From the NCBI GenBank assembly GCA_013398175.1, contig VZRZ01008255.1, forward strand, positions 7,998-71,997: 64,000 nucleotides of DNA, in the 5' to 3' direction. Below the pieces are notes generated by a model. The model was not told the DNA's origin, did not search any database, and was given only the letters and a program-made list of their open reading frames with translations. Below are positions 22,933 to 35,447 of this stretch, piece by piece. A program made the position numbers and the translations under genes. How positions within the stretch are numbered: the stretch's first letter is position 1; each line of letters begins with the position of its first letter. The DNA comes from Climacteris rufus. Taxonomy: Eukaryota; Chordata; Aves; Passeriformes; Climacteridae.

Positions 22933-23396
22933 TTTCCTTCATGAATGGATGAAGAAGGCACCTGCAGGAGATGATTCTTCTGTTCCTCAAGTAGACGTCT
23001 CAGGGACTAATTGCTAGTCTTTAGCGGGGTGTATCTTTTTCTATCACCTTTGGAAAGGATGGGGATGACTGGACTGCATGCAACACCTAAAGGGAATCCC
23101 TCTCCCAATAAAGGAATATTAATTAGGAAAAGTTACTGAGAAGGACAAGTTATAAAGATAAATTGAGAATAATTACAATCTCCTATTTACTGTGCATATC
23201 TTTCTTTATATATTGTCATTGGATGTAAAAAACAAGTGAAAAGCAAGATATTTGTAAAATACTGAAATCCCTATCATATTGAACCTTAGTTACTTCTTGT
23301 GATGTACTGGGAAAAAGGTTCAGTTTTCACATGTTTGTGAATTGTATTGCAAAATGTTGTTGTATTTTTATTGATTGAATGATCATATTTGAGGGT
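22933..23396. other. Unannotated DNA
   Basis: AT-rich, nothing recognised. Confidence 0.5.
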
Positions 23397-23464
23397 TGTA
23401 TTAGTATGCTGTCTGGCTCATTACATATTATGTATTAGTATGCAGTCTGGCTCATTACATATTT
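23397..23464. repeat. 34-bp tandem duplication, two copies
   Basis: The unit at 23,397-23,430 (TGTATTAGTATGC...) is repeated at 23,431-23,464, with one internal T/A change and a difference at the last base. It is probably a recent slippage or short tandem duplication. Confidence 0.9.
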
Positions 23465-24210
23465 TTGTTTTCATAATTTCAGACTTCATGACTATTTCTT
23501 CAATTGCTTAGCTAAAAGGCTTAAAATCATAAAATTCATTACTTCACTGCTTTCATTTTATGGAGATTCACGTACTGTAGAAACTAAAGAAGTCTGGGGA
23601 TTTTCATTCTTGTGTTTATTCTACTGGCCTGTGCACTTAGGGATGACTAATGAACTACAAACCTACAATATCCTTCAAAGGTAGTATCTTTCAAACAATA
23701 CTGAAGCAATACTTTTGGCCCCTACCACACCCAAAAAGCTAGACCCCCCAAACTTCTCAAACCACGACATTTACAAAAGCCCTACAACTCAAAAATAATC
23801 ACATAGAATCAAGTTGTAATTAAAAATTATAGCAAATATAAGTGTCAGTTCCTCATAAAAGCACTTTCAGTATATATACTTGAAATGTGCAAAATCCTCA
23901 TATTAATGGTGGGTGAGCCATTATGGTTCAAATAATTATACATGAAAACATTTATATAGAACCACTTCGAGAAATTCTATGACCTGCTTTATATCCAGAA
24001 AGTTCAAGCAAATTGTAAAAGTACCTTTTGGGCTTGAGGATGAAATGGAGATGCCCATGGAGATGTAGTGAGGTTGAAATCTCTCAACAGCCACTCTCCA
24101 GGGTTTTCATCTATTTTCTGATTTATATAATCATATTTCTTGTCATAAAATTTTACAAGTATGCTCTGTCTTCAATCCGCATCTTAGTTGTACTGTATTT
24201 TTATTGCCAG
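23465..24210. other. Unannotated DNA
   Basis: No gene or repeat recognised. A C/A-rich piece at about 23,715-23,800 has a mitochondrial-like base bias but matches no mitochondrial gene I can recognise. Confidence 0.5.
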
Positions 24211-24252
24211 GCAAGAAAAGAAATTTGATACTGGCACAGAACTTCATTACAG
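24211..24252 (+). other. Candidate 42-nt internal microexon
   Basis: A strong acceptor (pyrimidine-rich TGTATTTTTATTGCCAG ending at 24,210) and a near-consensus donor (CAG/GTAAGT at 24,252/24,253) enclose 42 nt, a multiple of three. Two of three frames are open; one reads QEKKFDTGTELHY. No homologue is recognised, and no neighbouring plus-strand exon could be tied to it. A well-matched acceptor-donor pair can arise by chance in 64 kb, so this stays a candidate. Confidence 0.3.
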
Positions 24253-25714
24253 GTAAGTGACAAATCTCTATTGACTTCATTGAGTTTACTGAATAAAACT
24301 GCACTATGGTTTAAATAAATTTCCACCAAACTTTGCTGGATTTATCTTTATTCTGTTAGCTAGCCTGCTTTTATTTCCCTATTTTTTATCCAAGTCTTTG
24401 GTATAGGTACAATTGTGTCACAAATGATAATGTGGTTGGATTGGGCCCATTGGGATGCCATCAGATAGATCCTGTAGCCAGTGCAGCTGCAGACTGAATA
24501 CCACAAAAATTTTGATGGTCTAAAATGGTAAATTTTGGATAGTAGCCCTCTATCTTATTCAATGAGAAACTCCTAAAAGATAAAATTTTACTCTGTCCTT
24601 TCCTTGCTTCATTTTATAGATATTGCATGGATGATATATGAGTTCCGGTTGTGTGACTCTACAGCTCATTGTGTTTTGGTGTTTTGTCTCACTTGCCTTT
24701 CACGTTTTTTTTCATCTCTGCTTGACAAAAATCATCATAGAACTACCACATGACTATCAATAAACAATGACACTGATTTTACCATGAGCTTTGGTAATTT
24801 ATTTTATAATACTGGCACAAGATTCTACATGGTCCAAAAATGTGGACATGAATGTGGGCTCTTCAATATTACAGTAATAGTCAAAGCAGGAAAACTCATC
24901 TTCTCCAATGAACATGATGAGAAAGAAACAATATTTAAGTTTGTAGTTTTGATGTTTTACTGCTGGAAGCATCTGAGGGAATTCGTTAATGATAAAATCT
25001 TCATATATATTGCGTGATGGAAAACTGTAATGCATTAACTTTTAGAAGGCAAATACAGAAAAAGAAAGGAAACAAAGGAACAAATCCATTTCTTTTTAGT
25101 AATATTTTTACTTTCAGTGATGTCTGCTACTAATGACGTTAACAAAAAATCAGTCATAACCTTAGAATTTTAAATAAAGTATTTAAGATAACTCTAGCAG
25201 TCATCAGGAACATATTCTGATGTCAAATGGTTTAATACACAATCAGTTGCATGTATTATAGATTTTACCATGCCTCTCCAAAACATTACGTTTTATAGAA
25301 GATATTCTGTTCTATCAGTTCTATTATTTTACTCTGATGGTCTCATTATTGCAGCCAACAGGCAAAGTTTAGTTCACACTGAAGTGTAAATTATGAAGTG
25401 TTGCTTACCTGGCAACAGATGGAATCTGCTCAAAATCAATTTGCAGCAGTACAGAAAAAGAAATTAATTTCTAGATAAAATTAAGATCTACCTCATACAT
25501 TTACATTTAGATCAAGACTAGCAAACTTTGAAAGTGGTCATATATTTCATTATTAATTCCTGTTGAAAAAAAAAAAGTCATTTGTTTATCAACAAATGTA
25601 TATTTTTATATATGTATATATAGATACATTAAAGTGCACACAAATACAAATGGCACAAGGTGTCATGATGAATATGTGGGAGTTTACACATGTGTATTAT
25701 ATATTTTTATGAAC
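24253..25714. other. Unannotated AT-rich DNA
   Basis: Frames of about 75 codons are open on both strands at 24,784-25,035 but are antisense to each other and featureless. No repeat recognised. Confidence 0.5.
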
Positions 25715-25737
25715 TATATATATATATATATATATAT
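25715..25737. repeat. (TA)n microsatellite
   Basis: A run of about eleven TA units within a wider A/T-rich stretch (25,590-25,740). Confidence 0.9.
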
Positions 25738-26774
25738 GTACATTATTTGATATATTACCAAAACAGATAGACTTTCGGCCATAGACAAAAGGAAAGTTTT
25801 TTCAAAGTGCTAAAATCAAGATGGAATATTTTAAGCCAGGGGTTGTAACTTTCTAAATTAACAATGAGGGCACCTGCCATCTGCCTGACTATATGCAAAT
25901 AGTGTCCAGAATTTTGAATTTCTGGCAAGGTACCAGTGTATAAAGTTTGGAATCTCTGATGAAAACAGCAGTGAACATCTGGGGATTAGAACTATTCATG
26001 TATGTCCTCCAGCATTCACAGATACAACTGAGAATAGATGGGTTGCCAGTCTCATAAGATAGCTAAGTCACATCCAAATCAAAGCCAAAATATCAGCCAG
26101 CCTGCCTTGCAAGACGCCATGGAACAATTAGTATTCAGCTAGCCTTACACCCAAGACATCAACTTTTCAGACAGCAAAGGTTAAACACAGACTTATCTCA
26201 GTCTTTCAGGCTCATGTATCTTCTATGAACTGATTTACCTAGCGATAGCTATAATTAAATAACTGAAATTCCCACATCCCAGATGCTCTACATAACATGC
26301 TTAAATTATTGTTGAGCCTTTTCATTATTAACTCCTTAAAATAACTCAATTTCCAATGTTCTGGTCATCAGATTCTGCCCCTTTTGGGCACTGTAAAAGG
26401 AGCAGTTATCCAGACTGGACATGTGACTATTTCTGCAGATGAATTCCTAAAGTGTAATGCATCCATGGCTTCTACAGTTGCAGAAATTAATTTAGAATAT
26501 TGGAAAAGTTAGGAACCTAAATCGATAACTGAACTAAATTTAACCCTGCCCCCCCCCATACCACTACTTCCAAATCATTGCATAACTTGTCAAACAGCCT
26601 GTGAAAACACATCAAAACAGCCTGATATGTGTCCCAAAGCTGCATTGTTATTTGCTATATATAACTTAAAGTTCAGGTCTACCATGATTCTGTGTGATTC
26701 TGCTTCTTTCTACTCACTGGTCTAGGAATACTGCTGTAAGGTTTTGTTCAATTTACTTATTAAATGAGCAGCTG
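25738..26774. other. Unannotated DNA
   Basis: AT-rich, nothing recognised. Confidence 0.5.
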
Positions 26775-26842
26775 TCAAGGAAGAAGGAAATACGTATCAA
26801 GCTTCAGCCTGCTGGTTTTCTTTCCACCGGATTGCATTACTG

Positions 26843-26890
26843 TTGAAGAGAAGACACATTGAAGAGAAGGCACGTTGAAGAGACGGCACA
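26843..26890 (+). repeat. 16-bp tandem repeat, three units
   Basis: Three units of type TTGAAGAGAAGRCACR at 26,843, 26,859 and 26,875. The paired copy at about 35.5 kb has only one, so the expansion is private to copy A. Confidence 0.85.
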
Positions 26891-27196
26891 TTGTAGAGAA
26901 TCAAAAAATTGTCCTCATCATTTCATTAATAGGAGTGATCACAGACAGGAAAAGCTGTGGTGAAAACTCTCTCTTAAATTCATTTAAATAAATGGATGTA
27001 TTTCCATTGATGTGTTTTGGCTGTGGTTGGCTTTGTAGCTGCCTGTAAACAATCCAGATCCTTCAATAGCTAGGACGCATGCAGGTGTTTCAGAAGACCT
27101 TGTCAGTCATTCCTCACCTTTACAATGAAAATGTGGTCCTGTTGCTTTTGAAGCTAATAAGATCTAACACATACTTTTCCAACAATGTGATGAATC

Positions 27197-27224
27197 AAAA
27201 AAAAAAAAAAANACTACCTTTCTC

Positions 27225-27255
<31 letters not shown>
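27197..27255. repeat. Two poly(A) runs flanking an assembly N
   Basis: Poly(A) at 27,197-27,211, an unresolved base N at 27,212 and a second poly(A) at about 27,228-27,255. Homopolymers of this length are a common cause of local sequencing or assembly uncertainty. Confidence 0.85.
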
Positions 27256-27257
<2 letters not shown>

Positions 27258-27364
27258 CATGACTTTTCTTCTTAGTAGGCTAAAAATAAAGATAGCCGTA
27301 AGAGTTTCCAAAAATACTTTTCCAAACTTGTTGCCAAATGGACAAGAGGAGAATACAGACAAAA

Positions 27365-30300
27365 GGCAATGCTGGTTTCTCACTAAAAGCATAGGCTACT
27401 TATCCTTAATTTTAATTTTGCCTATACAGATTCCTTACATATAATGGATGCTTTTAGGGACAATCAAATGCTATATTTTATGCTTAAAAGCATTATGTAG
27501 TCTCTAAATTGCTATTTAATTTGCCTCTTAAGAACCATTAGAAACACACTTCAAAATATCCTGCTCTTGAGTTGATACAGTGAAACCTTCAAATAGCACT
27601 GCTTAATTGGCATCTGCAGTTGTTGTTTTCCTCCATCATTTATTTATTTTAAAGTTTTTCATTAATTTCTGCACATATGACTTTCAAATCTGTTTTAATT
27701 AACAGTAAATTAAATTCATTTTCCATTAATCAAATCTGTTTTGCCCATGAGAGTAGTCAGTGAGTGATGTCGGTGTCTTTAGTTTGACCCATGAGCTTTT
27801 AATCTTATTTTCTGCCCCTGCCTTTTTGAGGAGGTGGAGAGACAGACGGTTGGGTTCTGGCAGCCAGCAAAGTTCACTCCACCACAGAACACAAAAGTTT
27901 TCAACATTTCAGGTTGGAAAACTACAAAATGTAAAAACTTCCATAGAAGTCACGGGTAAAAAAAAGAAATATCTTTCAAGCTAAACTGAGGAAACTACCA
28001 AAGCCTCCATCTTCATGGTTTTTTATTATTTTCTTATAGAGTGACAGCAATAGGGAAAATGAGAACTGGCAGTCAAATTTGTTGGGAAAAAAATCACTAA
28101 AAATCAATTTATCCAATAAAAAAATCAGGAAACCACGGCAAATTGTGTAAAATTATATTTTTTCCATGCTTCAGAAGACAAAGGCTGAATTGTAGAAATG
28201 TTAATTAGAAATTGTTTTATATATACACATACATGTGATTTAGGGAACTGTCAAATGCAAACTAATATATTCCCAAAAAAAATTTTTGTACTTAATTTTT
28301 TCTGTGTTCATCGGGAACTATCCTGTCTGCAGTATTTTTTCAATACATCCTTTTTCCTTGTATACCTTCACTCAGAACTAACAGTTGTAGAAATCAAAAT
28401 CCAAAGATGCTGTCTTCAGAAAATAATTTATTCCTTACTACAAAGGAATGTATGACTGTTTATAACAAAGCTAACTGCATACACAAGCAAAAAGGCAATA
28501 TTAGATGTGTAGGTGGATCTGAAAGTAAATGAGATGTTAGATTATTTACTGCTATATAGGCTATGTACATTCAAAATTGAATGCCCTAGGTATGTTTTAG
28601 CAAAAAATCCGCAACTAAGTGCAAACAAATCCCCTGCTTAAAATTAAGCCATTGTGTGTTAATGAAATCCAATAGGAAAAAAAAAAGAAAATAACTACTC
28701 TCTGCTCAGTTGGATGTTTTCTCAGCAGAATACTTCAAAAAAATTCTATTAAGTCTTTTCATGTCAGGTACTGCTCTATAAATATGAATAGTATTAAAAA
28801 AACTATGGTAGTAATTAAATAAAATTTCAGATTTAAAACATACACATGTGGTGATGGATGTATCTTTAATTCCAGTCTTCTTACTTAGCTTTGAGCCACC
28901 TGCTCATTGAACAGAAGGCTGACATTGTTTCAGGGAAGATGCAAAAATGAAATTCTCTAAAATCTCTAATGTTACTGTGTAAAGGTATAATGTTAATAAG
29001 ATTTTGATCCATACTAGAAACTATTATATTGATTATTAATATTTGTAGTGTGTAATATTTTTCTCATTTTAATCAATTCAAAACATCTAGAATATTTATT
29101 TCCACCCAACCAAGTTCACTTGCATCGGCAATTTGATCCTTATTACATAGATATATATATTATGCAATTTTAAGAATTAAGAGTATGAAACAGGATCATA
29201 ATAGTATCTTAAGTGTGATGACTGAAATTTTTAAAAAATACGGCATCAAAAGTTTCATGTCAGAACTGTTGCCTTTTTCCTAAGACAATCATCAGCGTTA
29301 CTTCAAGAAAATAAGTAATAGAAATAACATCTCATGCAAGGTCGAGTTCTAGCTTTAAAATTAACTCACAAAGGAAGACAAATCCAACCATCTTTTTACA
29401 TTCCCACCAAAAGAGGAAAAAAACCACCAAAGAACACAGCATCAATGTTTTCTTTTCTCGACCATACTCCAGGGACTACCCAAAGCATGATTGAGAGCTA
29501 CAAGCTGGTTTCTTCGCCTTTGCAGTGTTTGATTGAAGTGTGAAAGCAAGAGAGAATAGAAAAGTCACTCACCCATCTCCCTGCCTCCTTCAGAAGATGG
29601 TAGTATAATAGCCCAGTAATAAATCAAACACCCAAGCAGACAATGAGCTTCAAGAATTATTGACACACCTTAAATCACTCTTGGAAAATACACCAAGAAA
29701 GGACAGTTGCATTGTAACAGCTTCACATGCATGTTTCTGACTACAGAAAATTTCTTCCCACCATCAGAGGTGAGAAAATAGGGACCTGCCCACAGCATCT
29801 CATTTAGCTGTTTACTAAAAAGTCTGTCTTAAACATACAAGTCCTGTTTAATCACTTTCAGCAGTAATGGTTCACAAATTGTGGAAAAACTCCACAACTG
29901 CAGGTTGGGACTATGACGATTCAACATCTCATACATTTAATGATGACAAAATTTATGCTGCCTATATTTCCCCTGGAATTAAAGGTTTTAGTCCTGCACT
30001 TCAGTAAAGCCCATGTACAGACTCAGAATCTCCATAAATCCTACTGGAAGCAATGCGTCACCGCAGGCTGTATCTACACAATTAACTGGGCTAGTGTCCT
30101 AGGTGTCCATTATAATGGCAGTTTAGATAATATCGTCTTGACAGGTAGTTATCTAAATTTATTCATCTAAAACAGTAAACTGAATCCAGCCCCCTGGATT
30201 GATGTTAGCTGCCTAAATATAAGTTCCCAGTGCCATCGGGTTGTCTCTGATGTACCAAGCCCTCTGAAACATTTTCATAGCGATGGCACACAGGACACAG

Positions 30301-33230
30301 GAACTACTGGAAACCCACAATCTTCTGGAATGGCATATGGCAGAGGAGTGGGAATGCCTTACATTTAAGGGACCACTGCACACTTACATTATGGAACTGA
30401 ATTCTAATGTTTCTTTACATCAGCTGCAGTGTCCCAGCTCTCAGCTGTTCCCTGACTTGACCTGCTCAATTATTTTCTAAAGGATGGTGTAGCACCACTC
30501 TTTTTCAAGGTTATCCACTTCAGTTCTTTTCAGAGTACAAAAGTGATTTTGAGCAAAAAAGTACAACATATACATCTCTTCTATAGTCCTGAGCTACATT
30601 TATCCAGATGGAATTGTCCTTTCCCCTTCGTTTCCCAGTGCCAATCCCATTGCTGATAACAGTGCCAGCCTGTGTAATGGAAAGTAGATGCTCTGTCTTT
30701 CTGCTACCCATTTGAGAAGACCAGTTTGTAGACTGTGCAACACACCACAGTAAAATGATGCTATCATGTATGCATATTCAGTCTATTAATGTTCTCCAAA
30801 CTGTGTTAAGTTGAAGCACACTCAGCTGAAACCCTCCTGGGGGCTCAGGTGAAATCTCCATGAAATCTGCACTGCAACTGCATGACTTACAGTAGTAGTG
30901 GGCATGAGGAAAACCATAAGGCACACTACCACCCTGTCTGCTCCAAATGTTCTGCCTTCTCTGCAAACAGAACCCTGTCAAAGGCAAATGACCAAAGGTC
31001 TGTTAGAGTTAATCACAGTGTCCATCATCCTCCCATAGTGATGTGTCTTGAATATATTAAATAAATACAAAGACACAAGGGTATTAAATTAGTAACTCCC
31101 ACTTGAGCATACTGAGGATTGTTTGATGAAAACATCATCTAAATGCTTTACATTGTCAAAAGGGCTAATAGAACAGAAAATAGAGAACAAAACAGCATTA
31201 TGTCCGTGTGTTAATTTGGTATGTTCTTGTTTCATTAATAAAATGTGCCTTCCTGGTGCTGCCCCATCTCAAGCAAGGTAGGTTATCTTTTAAAAAGTAT
31301 GAAAAAGTGCAAAAATCAAAGGAATTGAATTGCTTCGGTACAAAGAAATGTTAGTGAGCATATCTTCAACACCTTGAAGATACACTCTTTCATAAATGAT
31401 ACAGCAAAAGCGATGAAGAAGCTATTATTTACTAATTTTCATAGTATGAAGATCAGGAACACACTAATGAAATTTCAGAGAGAATCTTTAAATACAAAAA
31501 TATCATGCTTCTTATATTAATGATATGGTATAAATTGTAGAAGTTTTTCCACAAAATCTGTGAATACTGAAAATTTAAGTGATATTTGAAAGTGATTTGG
31601 ATATTTCTAAAGGAAGGCAATGGGCATAATGTCTAGTTGAGGAATTCTCTGAACAAAAGGCTGCCAGAACCTACAAAATTGCCTTATTCTGGTGCTCTTT
31701 CCTAAATATCAAACATTGTCATTGTCAGATGCAGGATTTAAGGCTAGATGAACCCACACAACCATTGCTATATACTTGTGTAGGTAGAGGTTGGTGGAAG
31801 GAAAACATGGCAAAACACTGATTAACAAAAAAACCACTATTTTTATGTATTTTCATCTCTGTTATTTTTCTCAAAAGAAGTAAAATCAATAGCTATCTTC
31901 AAAAAGCACTCAGGTGTGTCCCTTAGGTACAAACAAATGAAATTTATAAGCCTTAGTGAGAAAATAATAGAAATTATTACATGTCTATGTACACATACTT
32001 CTGCATGCAAAACTGTATCGGTACCAAGAAAATGTTTTATGCAACTTTTATATTTTTTATTTCAGTTTTCAGAAATAGGTTTTTGAGAAATATAATTCAG
32101 ATTATTTTAATACCTTATTTATGGAAAATTCCATTTACTTCTTAGTTTTTTCTTCAATATTTTACCAAGGTATTGACTAAGCATGGTAATACCTAATGGG
32201 CTTGCTCCTTGATAAAATGCTCCTTCCCACGTGCTTCTTAGTGTTACTAACTTTATATAACCAAATAGTAAAGGTTTGTGCTATTGAAAGAGAAAGTCTT
32301 TCCTAGCAGAGCTTGAGGGTACCTCACTAAAAATTAAATCATGAATTTTAGACAAGTCTATCTGTTAATACACTTATATCCAGAGAAGAAAACACTGGTG
32401 TACTTTATTCATTGTCTGCAGAAGGCTTGGAAGTGATGAGCGCAACTTCATCCCTGTAGTTTTAAAAGCATGCATTTAAAAAAAGTCAGATAAATAAGTT
32501 TTGAAATAAATTAATATGTGATTTTTTAAAAAATATTTGATTTGCAGGGTGGGCAAACTGTGTCTTTAAAAAAAACTTGAAAACTTAAAAACTTTGAAAC
32601 ATTTTGACACAATTAAAATAATTCAGTGCTTTTCTTGCATTTAACAAAAAAAGATTCTGACATTTTTCCTGAAATGTGGCAAAAAAATTACATTGGTGAT
32701 TTATCATTAAAAACAATCCTTTCTATTTTTTTTACATCCTGATTGCTTCTTTAAGTCTTTTAAGACTAAATTTAAAAACTATTTAAGATTTGAAAGAAGT
32801 ATTTATCTTTTGTTTTCACAGGCTATAAGCTCATAATTGAAACCCTGGCATTTTGGCTCAAATTTTAGATTTTTCTCCAATGTATTTGTGAAACTGCAAA
32901 TTCTTAAGGAAGATACATTTGCATTCTGCATATTCTTGTGCTAATTACAATAGATATGTCACTGAATACATACAGACATCACAGTCTAGGACTCATACCC
33001 TTGATTTCAGAGTCAGTATACTTCCTATGACTTAGGTATATGAAATGGAATATGTCTGTATTGGGGAACATAGGTACAACTGTTTACAAAGAAAAGACAT
33101 AAGTGCATACACATCATCACCATTAATTTGTGTACTTAGCAACACAGATTCTTTCTTGCAATGTGCATACTGAGTATCCCGTGAAACCCTGTTTTCTCCT
33201 AGCTCTGACTTCATCAAGAAGTCTATGAGC
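27365..33230. other. Unannotated AT-rich DNA, nearly 6 kb
   Basis: I see no gene, known repeat or RNA here. The 27,600-27,740 part is dense in ATTA/TTAATTAA cores and could be regulatory, but that is only composition. Open frames are short and featureless. Confidence 0.5.
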
Positions 33231-33232
33231 GT

Positions 33233-33385
33233 AAGTATATCACCGAGTCAGCTAGGTTGGAAAAGACCTTTGACATCATCAAGTCCAACTAATGACCTAA
33301 CACCAGCTTGTCAACTAGACCACAGCACTAAGTGCCACATCCAGCCTTTCCTTAAACACCTCCAGGGACAAGCCCACCTCATATA
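33233..33385 (-). mobile_element. CR1 LINE 3' end
   Basis: Antisense CR1 3' terminus: GAGTCAGCTAGGTTGGAAAA, 'GACCTTTGACATCATCAAGTCCAAC', 'AGCACTAAGTGCCACATCCA' and 'TTAAACACCTCCAGGGAC'. It is 5'-truncated to about 150 bp with moderate divergence. Confidence 0.9.
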
Positions 33386-35415
33386 TACGTGTGCTGCATA
33401 CAGATCTATACATACACTCCATATATTTTATGTAGTTACTCAAAACTATAAGGCAGCTGTTGTTCAGCACTGCCTAAGGTTTGGCAACCCTTTTAGCCCA
33501 AAGAGTACATCTCTATGGGCTGAAAGAAAAAGTAATTATTGTAGAATGGAAAGAGAATTTCCAACAGCCAGATTGCCAACAGTAATAAAATATGCAACCA
33601 CATCCAAGCTTTTCTGGGTGATTTATTTAATTAACTAATTGAAGTGGCATAAGGCAGACAAAGACAGATATTTGATCTCATAGTTAACAGTTCATAATTC
33701 TTTGCTGTCCCCCTGGTGTCCCTTGCACAGTGCCTCATATATAGTGCCATGGTTCTTCAAGATATTGTTCAGGGCATTACAAAATTTGTCTATCAAGTCT
33801 AGACTTCTGGCATGAGTTAAAATTTGCTTCTATAATTGTCACGAATGAAAGCAAATAATTGCAGTTAAATGTACCAATGCAGGCAATGTACTACCTAATT
33901 TATTTTAAAAATCATATCTGTCTATTAAGATGAATGAATCACTCTGTAACTGGGGTGAAAGGACAACATTGAGAATACCAAAACAGATTTTAAGGTTTGT
34001 GTGTCATTTTTATTTGTCGTTTTATGAATTTTTATTAAAAGGAAAGTGGTATTTCTAAGGTATTCTAAGGTATTTCTAATTATAAAAAAGAGAATTATTG
34101 AGAATAACAAACAAATGAACAACAAAATCATAGCTTCATACAAAAGTAAAAACATGGGAAAAAATAAAGGAAAAAAATGAATAAAGTGTGAAGATCTGAA
34201 AAATCACAATATAAATTGAGTGTACCACAGTGCTTTGTCTGTGACCCATGTAGTTTACTATCTCTTGAAGGTACAGACTCCTGCCTCAGCCTGTAACAAC
34301 TCAAGTGTTGGTTGTGCTTCACATAAATAATGTAGATGTCATGGCTTTATACAACACGCTGTGTGCTCCAGGCTTCTCTTAAAGTAAATGTACAATCATA
34401 TCTGAAGCTTGTATCTTCAAATTGTGATGTCTAAAATGAGCTAAATGATTCAAACCAGAAGAAATGTAGGAATTTTCTTGTTTTTCAAGATGAAGTTCCA
34501 GTATTGTGTTGTAGAAATTTCTACAACTTCCTCACCACTCTCACAATAAAGATTTTCTTCCATTTTATGGCTTGATTGTTGTTTTTTTATTTAAATCAGC
34601 TGAAGATATGCACATATACCCAGTCTGAAAAGCAGAAGATATGTAGCTAACGGGAAATAGAGTTCTGGCTCTCTCTTACCAGAAAAATGATTGTAAGGTA
34701 TTAGCTGGTGAAATCAGTTTCACCATGGAAGAAAATCAGTTGCTGTTGACTCAGGAACTGTTGGTTATTAATATATTGCATTGCTGACTCATGTTTCAAC
34801 AACGGGAAATTGGTTTGGATTTGCACAAAAACATTGTGAAAAACAGCAGAAGGAAAGGGGAGGAGGCTTTTGTAATCATTCAAGGTTTGGAAACACTTGA
34901 TTTAAATGACACAAGATTTTTGCATTATCATCTAAATCTTGTTAAAAGCAGATGAATGGGCTGATGATGTTAGAAAGAGGAAGAAAAATTACAGGGTTTC
35001 TTTTAGGGAAAATTAAAATGCCTCCACAGCAACAAAGCTGTACTTGGTGTAGTTATTTTTATTTTCTGGACAGAAAAATACAACACCAGCACAATACCGG
35101 TGGAACCCCAGGTGAAGAAAAAGATTCTTTTTTTGGAGCATAGAAAGAAAATTATAAATATTGCTTTACATTTTGCCCCTTTCTCCTTGGCCTTTTCATC
35201 TGTCATGTCCTGGATGCACTGAAAAACGTTGGCTTTTTTCATTTTAAAGGTTGTTTCCATACTCCAAAAGTATTTTTTTGTTCTGGTGTTTCACCATACC
35301 TTGAAAATCCTTTTTCTAATATTTGCCCCAGAAGTGAATATCTTTAATAGTAGTTTGGAGGTTAATTCTTCAGAATGCCTGACGTGGGAGTAACCTGCCA
35401 AATTAGAAGATACAT
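33386..35415. other. Unannotated AT-rich DNA
   Basis: Nothing recognised apart from short local direct repeats such as GGTATTTCTAA around 34,049-34,080. Confidence 0.5.
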
Positions 35416-35437
35416 ATTTTTTATATATATAAAAAAT
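35416..35437. repeat. Perfect 22-bp A/T palindrome
   Basis: The half-site ATTTTTTATAT is followed by its exact reverse complement, without spacer. It sits 10 bp before the left end of duplication copy B. Confidence 0.9.
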
Positions 35438-35447
35438 GACCAACCAA

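Larger units (their letters stand above)
26775..27364 (+). repeat. Direct duplication, copy A (pair with 35,448-35,957)
   Basis: This is colinear with 35,448-35,957 in the same orientation, about 8.7 kb apart. Flanks have diverged by substitutions and small indels, but 26,977-27,162 is identical to 35,619-35,804 over 186 bp. Copy A has two extra 16-bp units (26,843-26,890). Where copy B has one poly(A), copy A has two poly(A) runs separated by a short insert with an N. No coding meaning is evident. It may be a low-copy interspersed repeat or a local segmental duplication. Confidence 0.93.

Noticed and set aside
23715..23800. C/A-rich stretch resembling mitochondrial light-strand bias
   Set aside because: No mitochondrial gene or tRNA can be recognised in it, so a nuclear mitochondrial insertion is not supported.
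24784..25035. Open frames of about 75 codons on both strands
   Set aside because: Mutually antisense, AT-driven composition, no domain.
27760..27984. Plus-strand frame ending near a CAG
   Set aside because: The downstream donor (GTTGG) is weak and no acceptor or domain is convincing.
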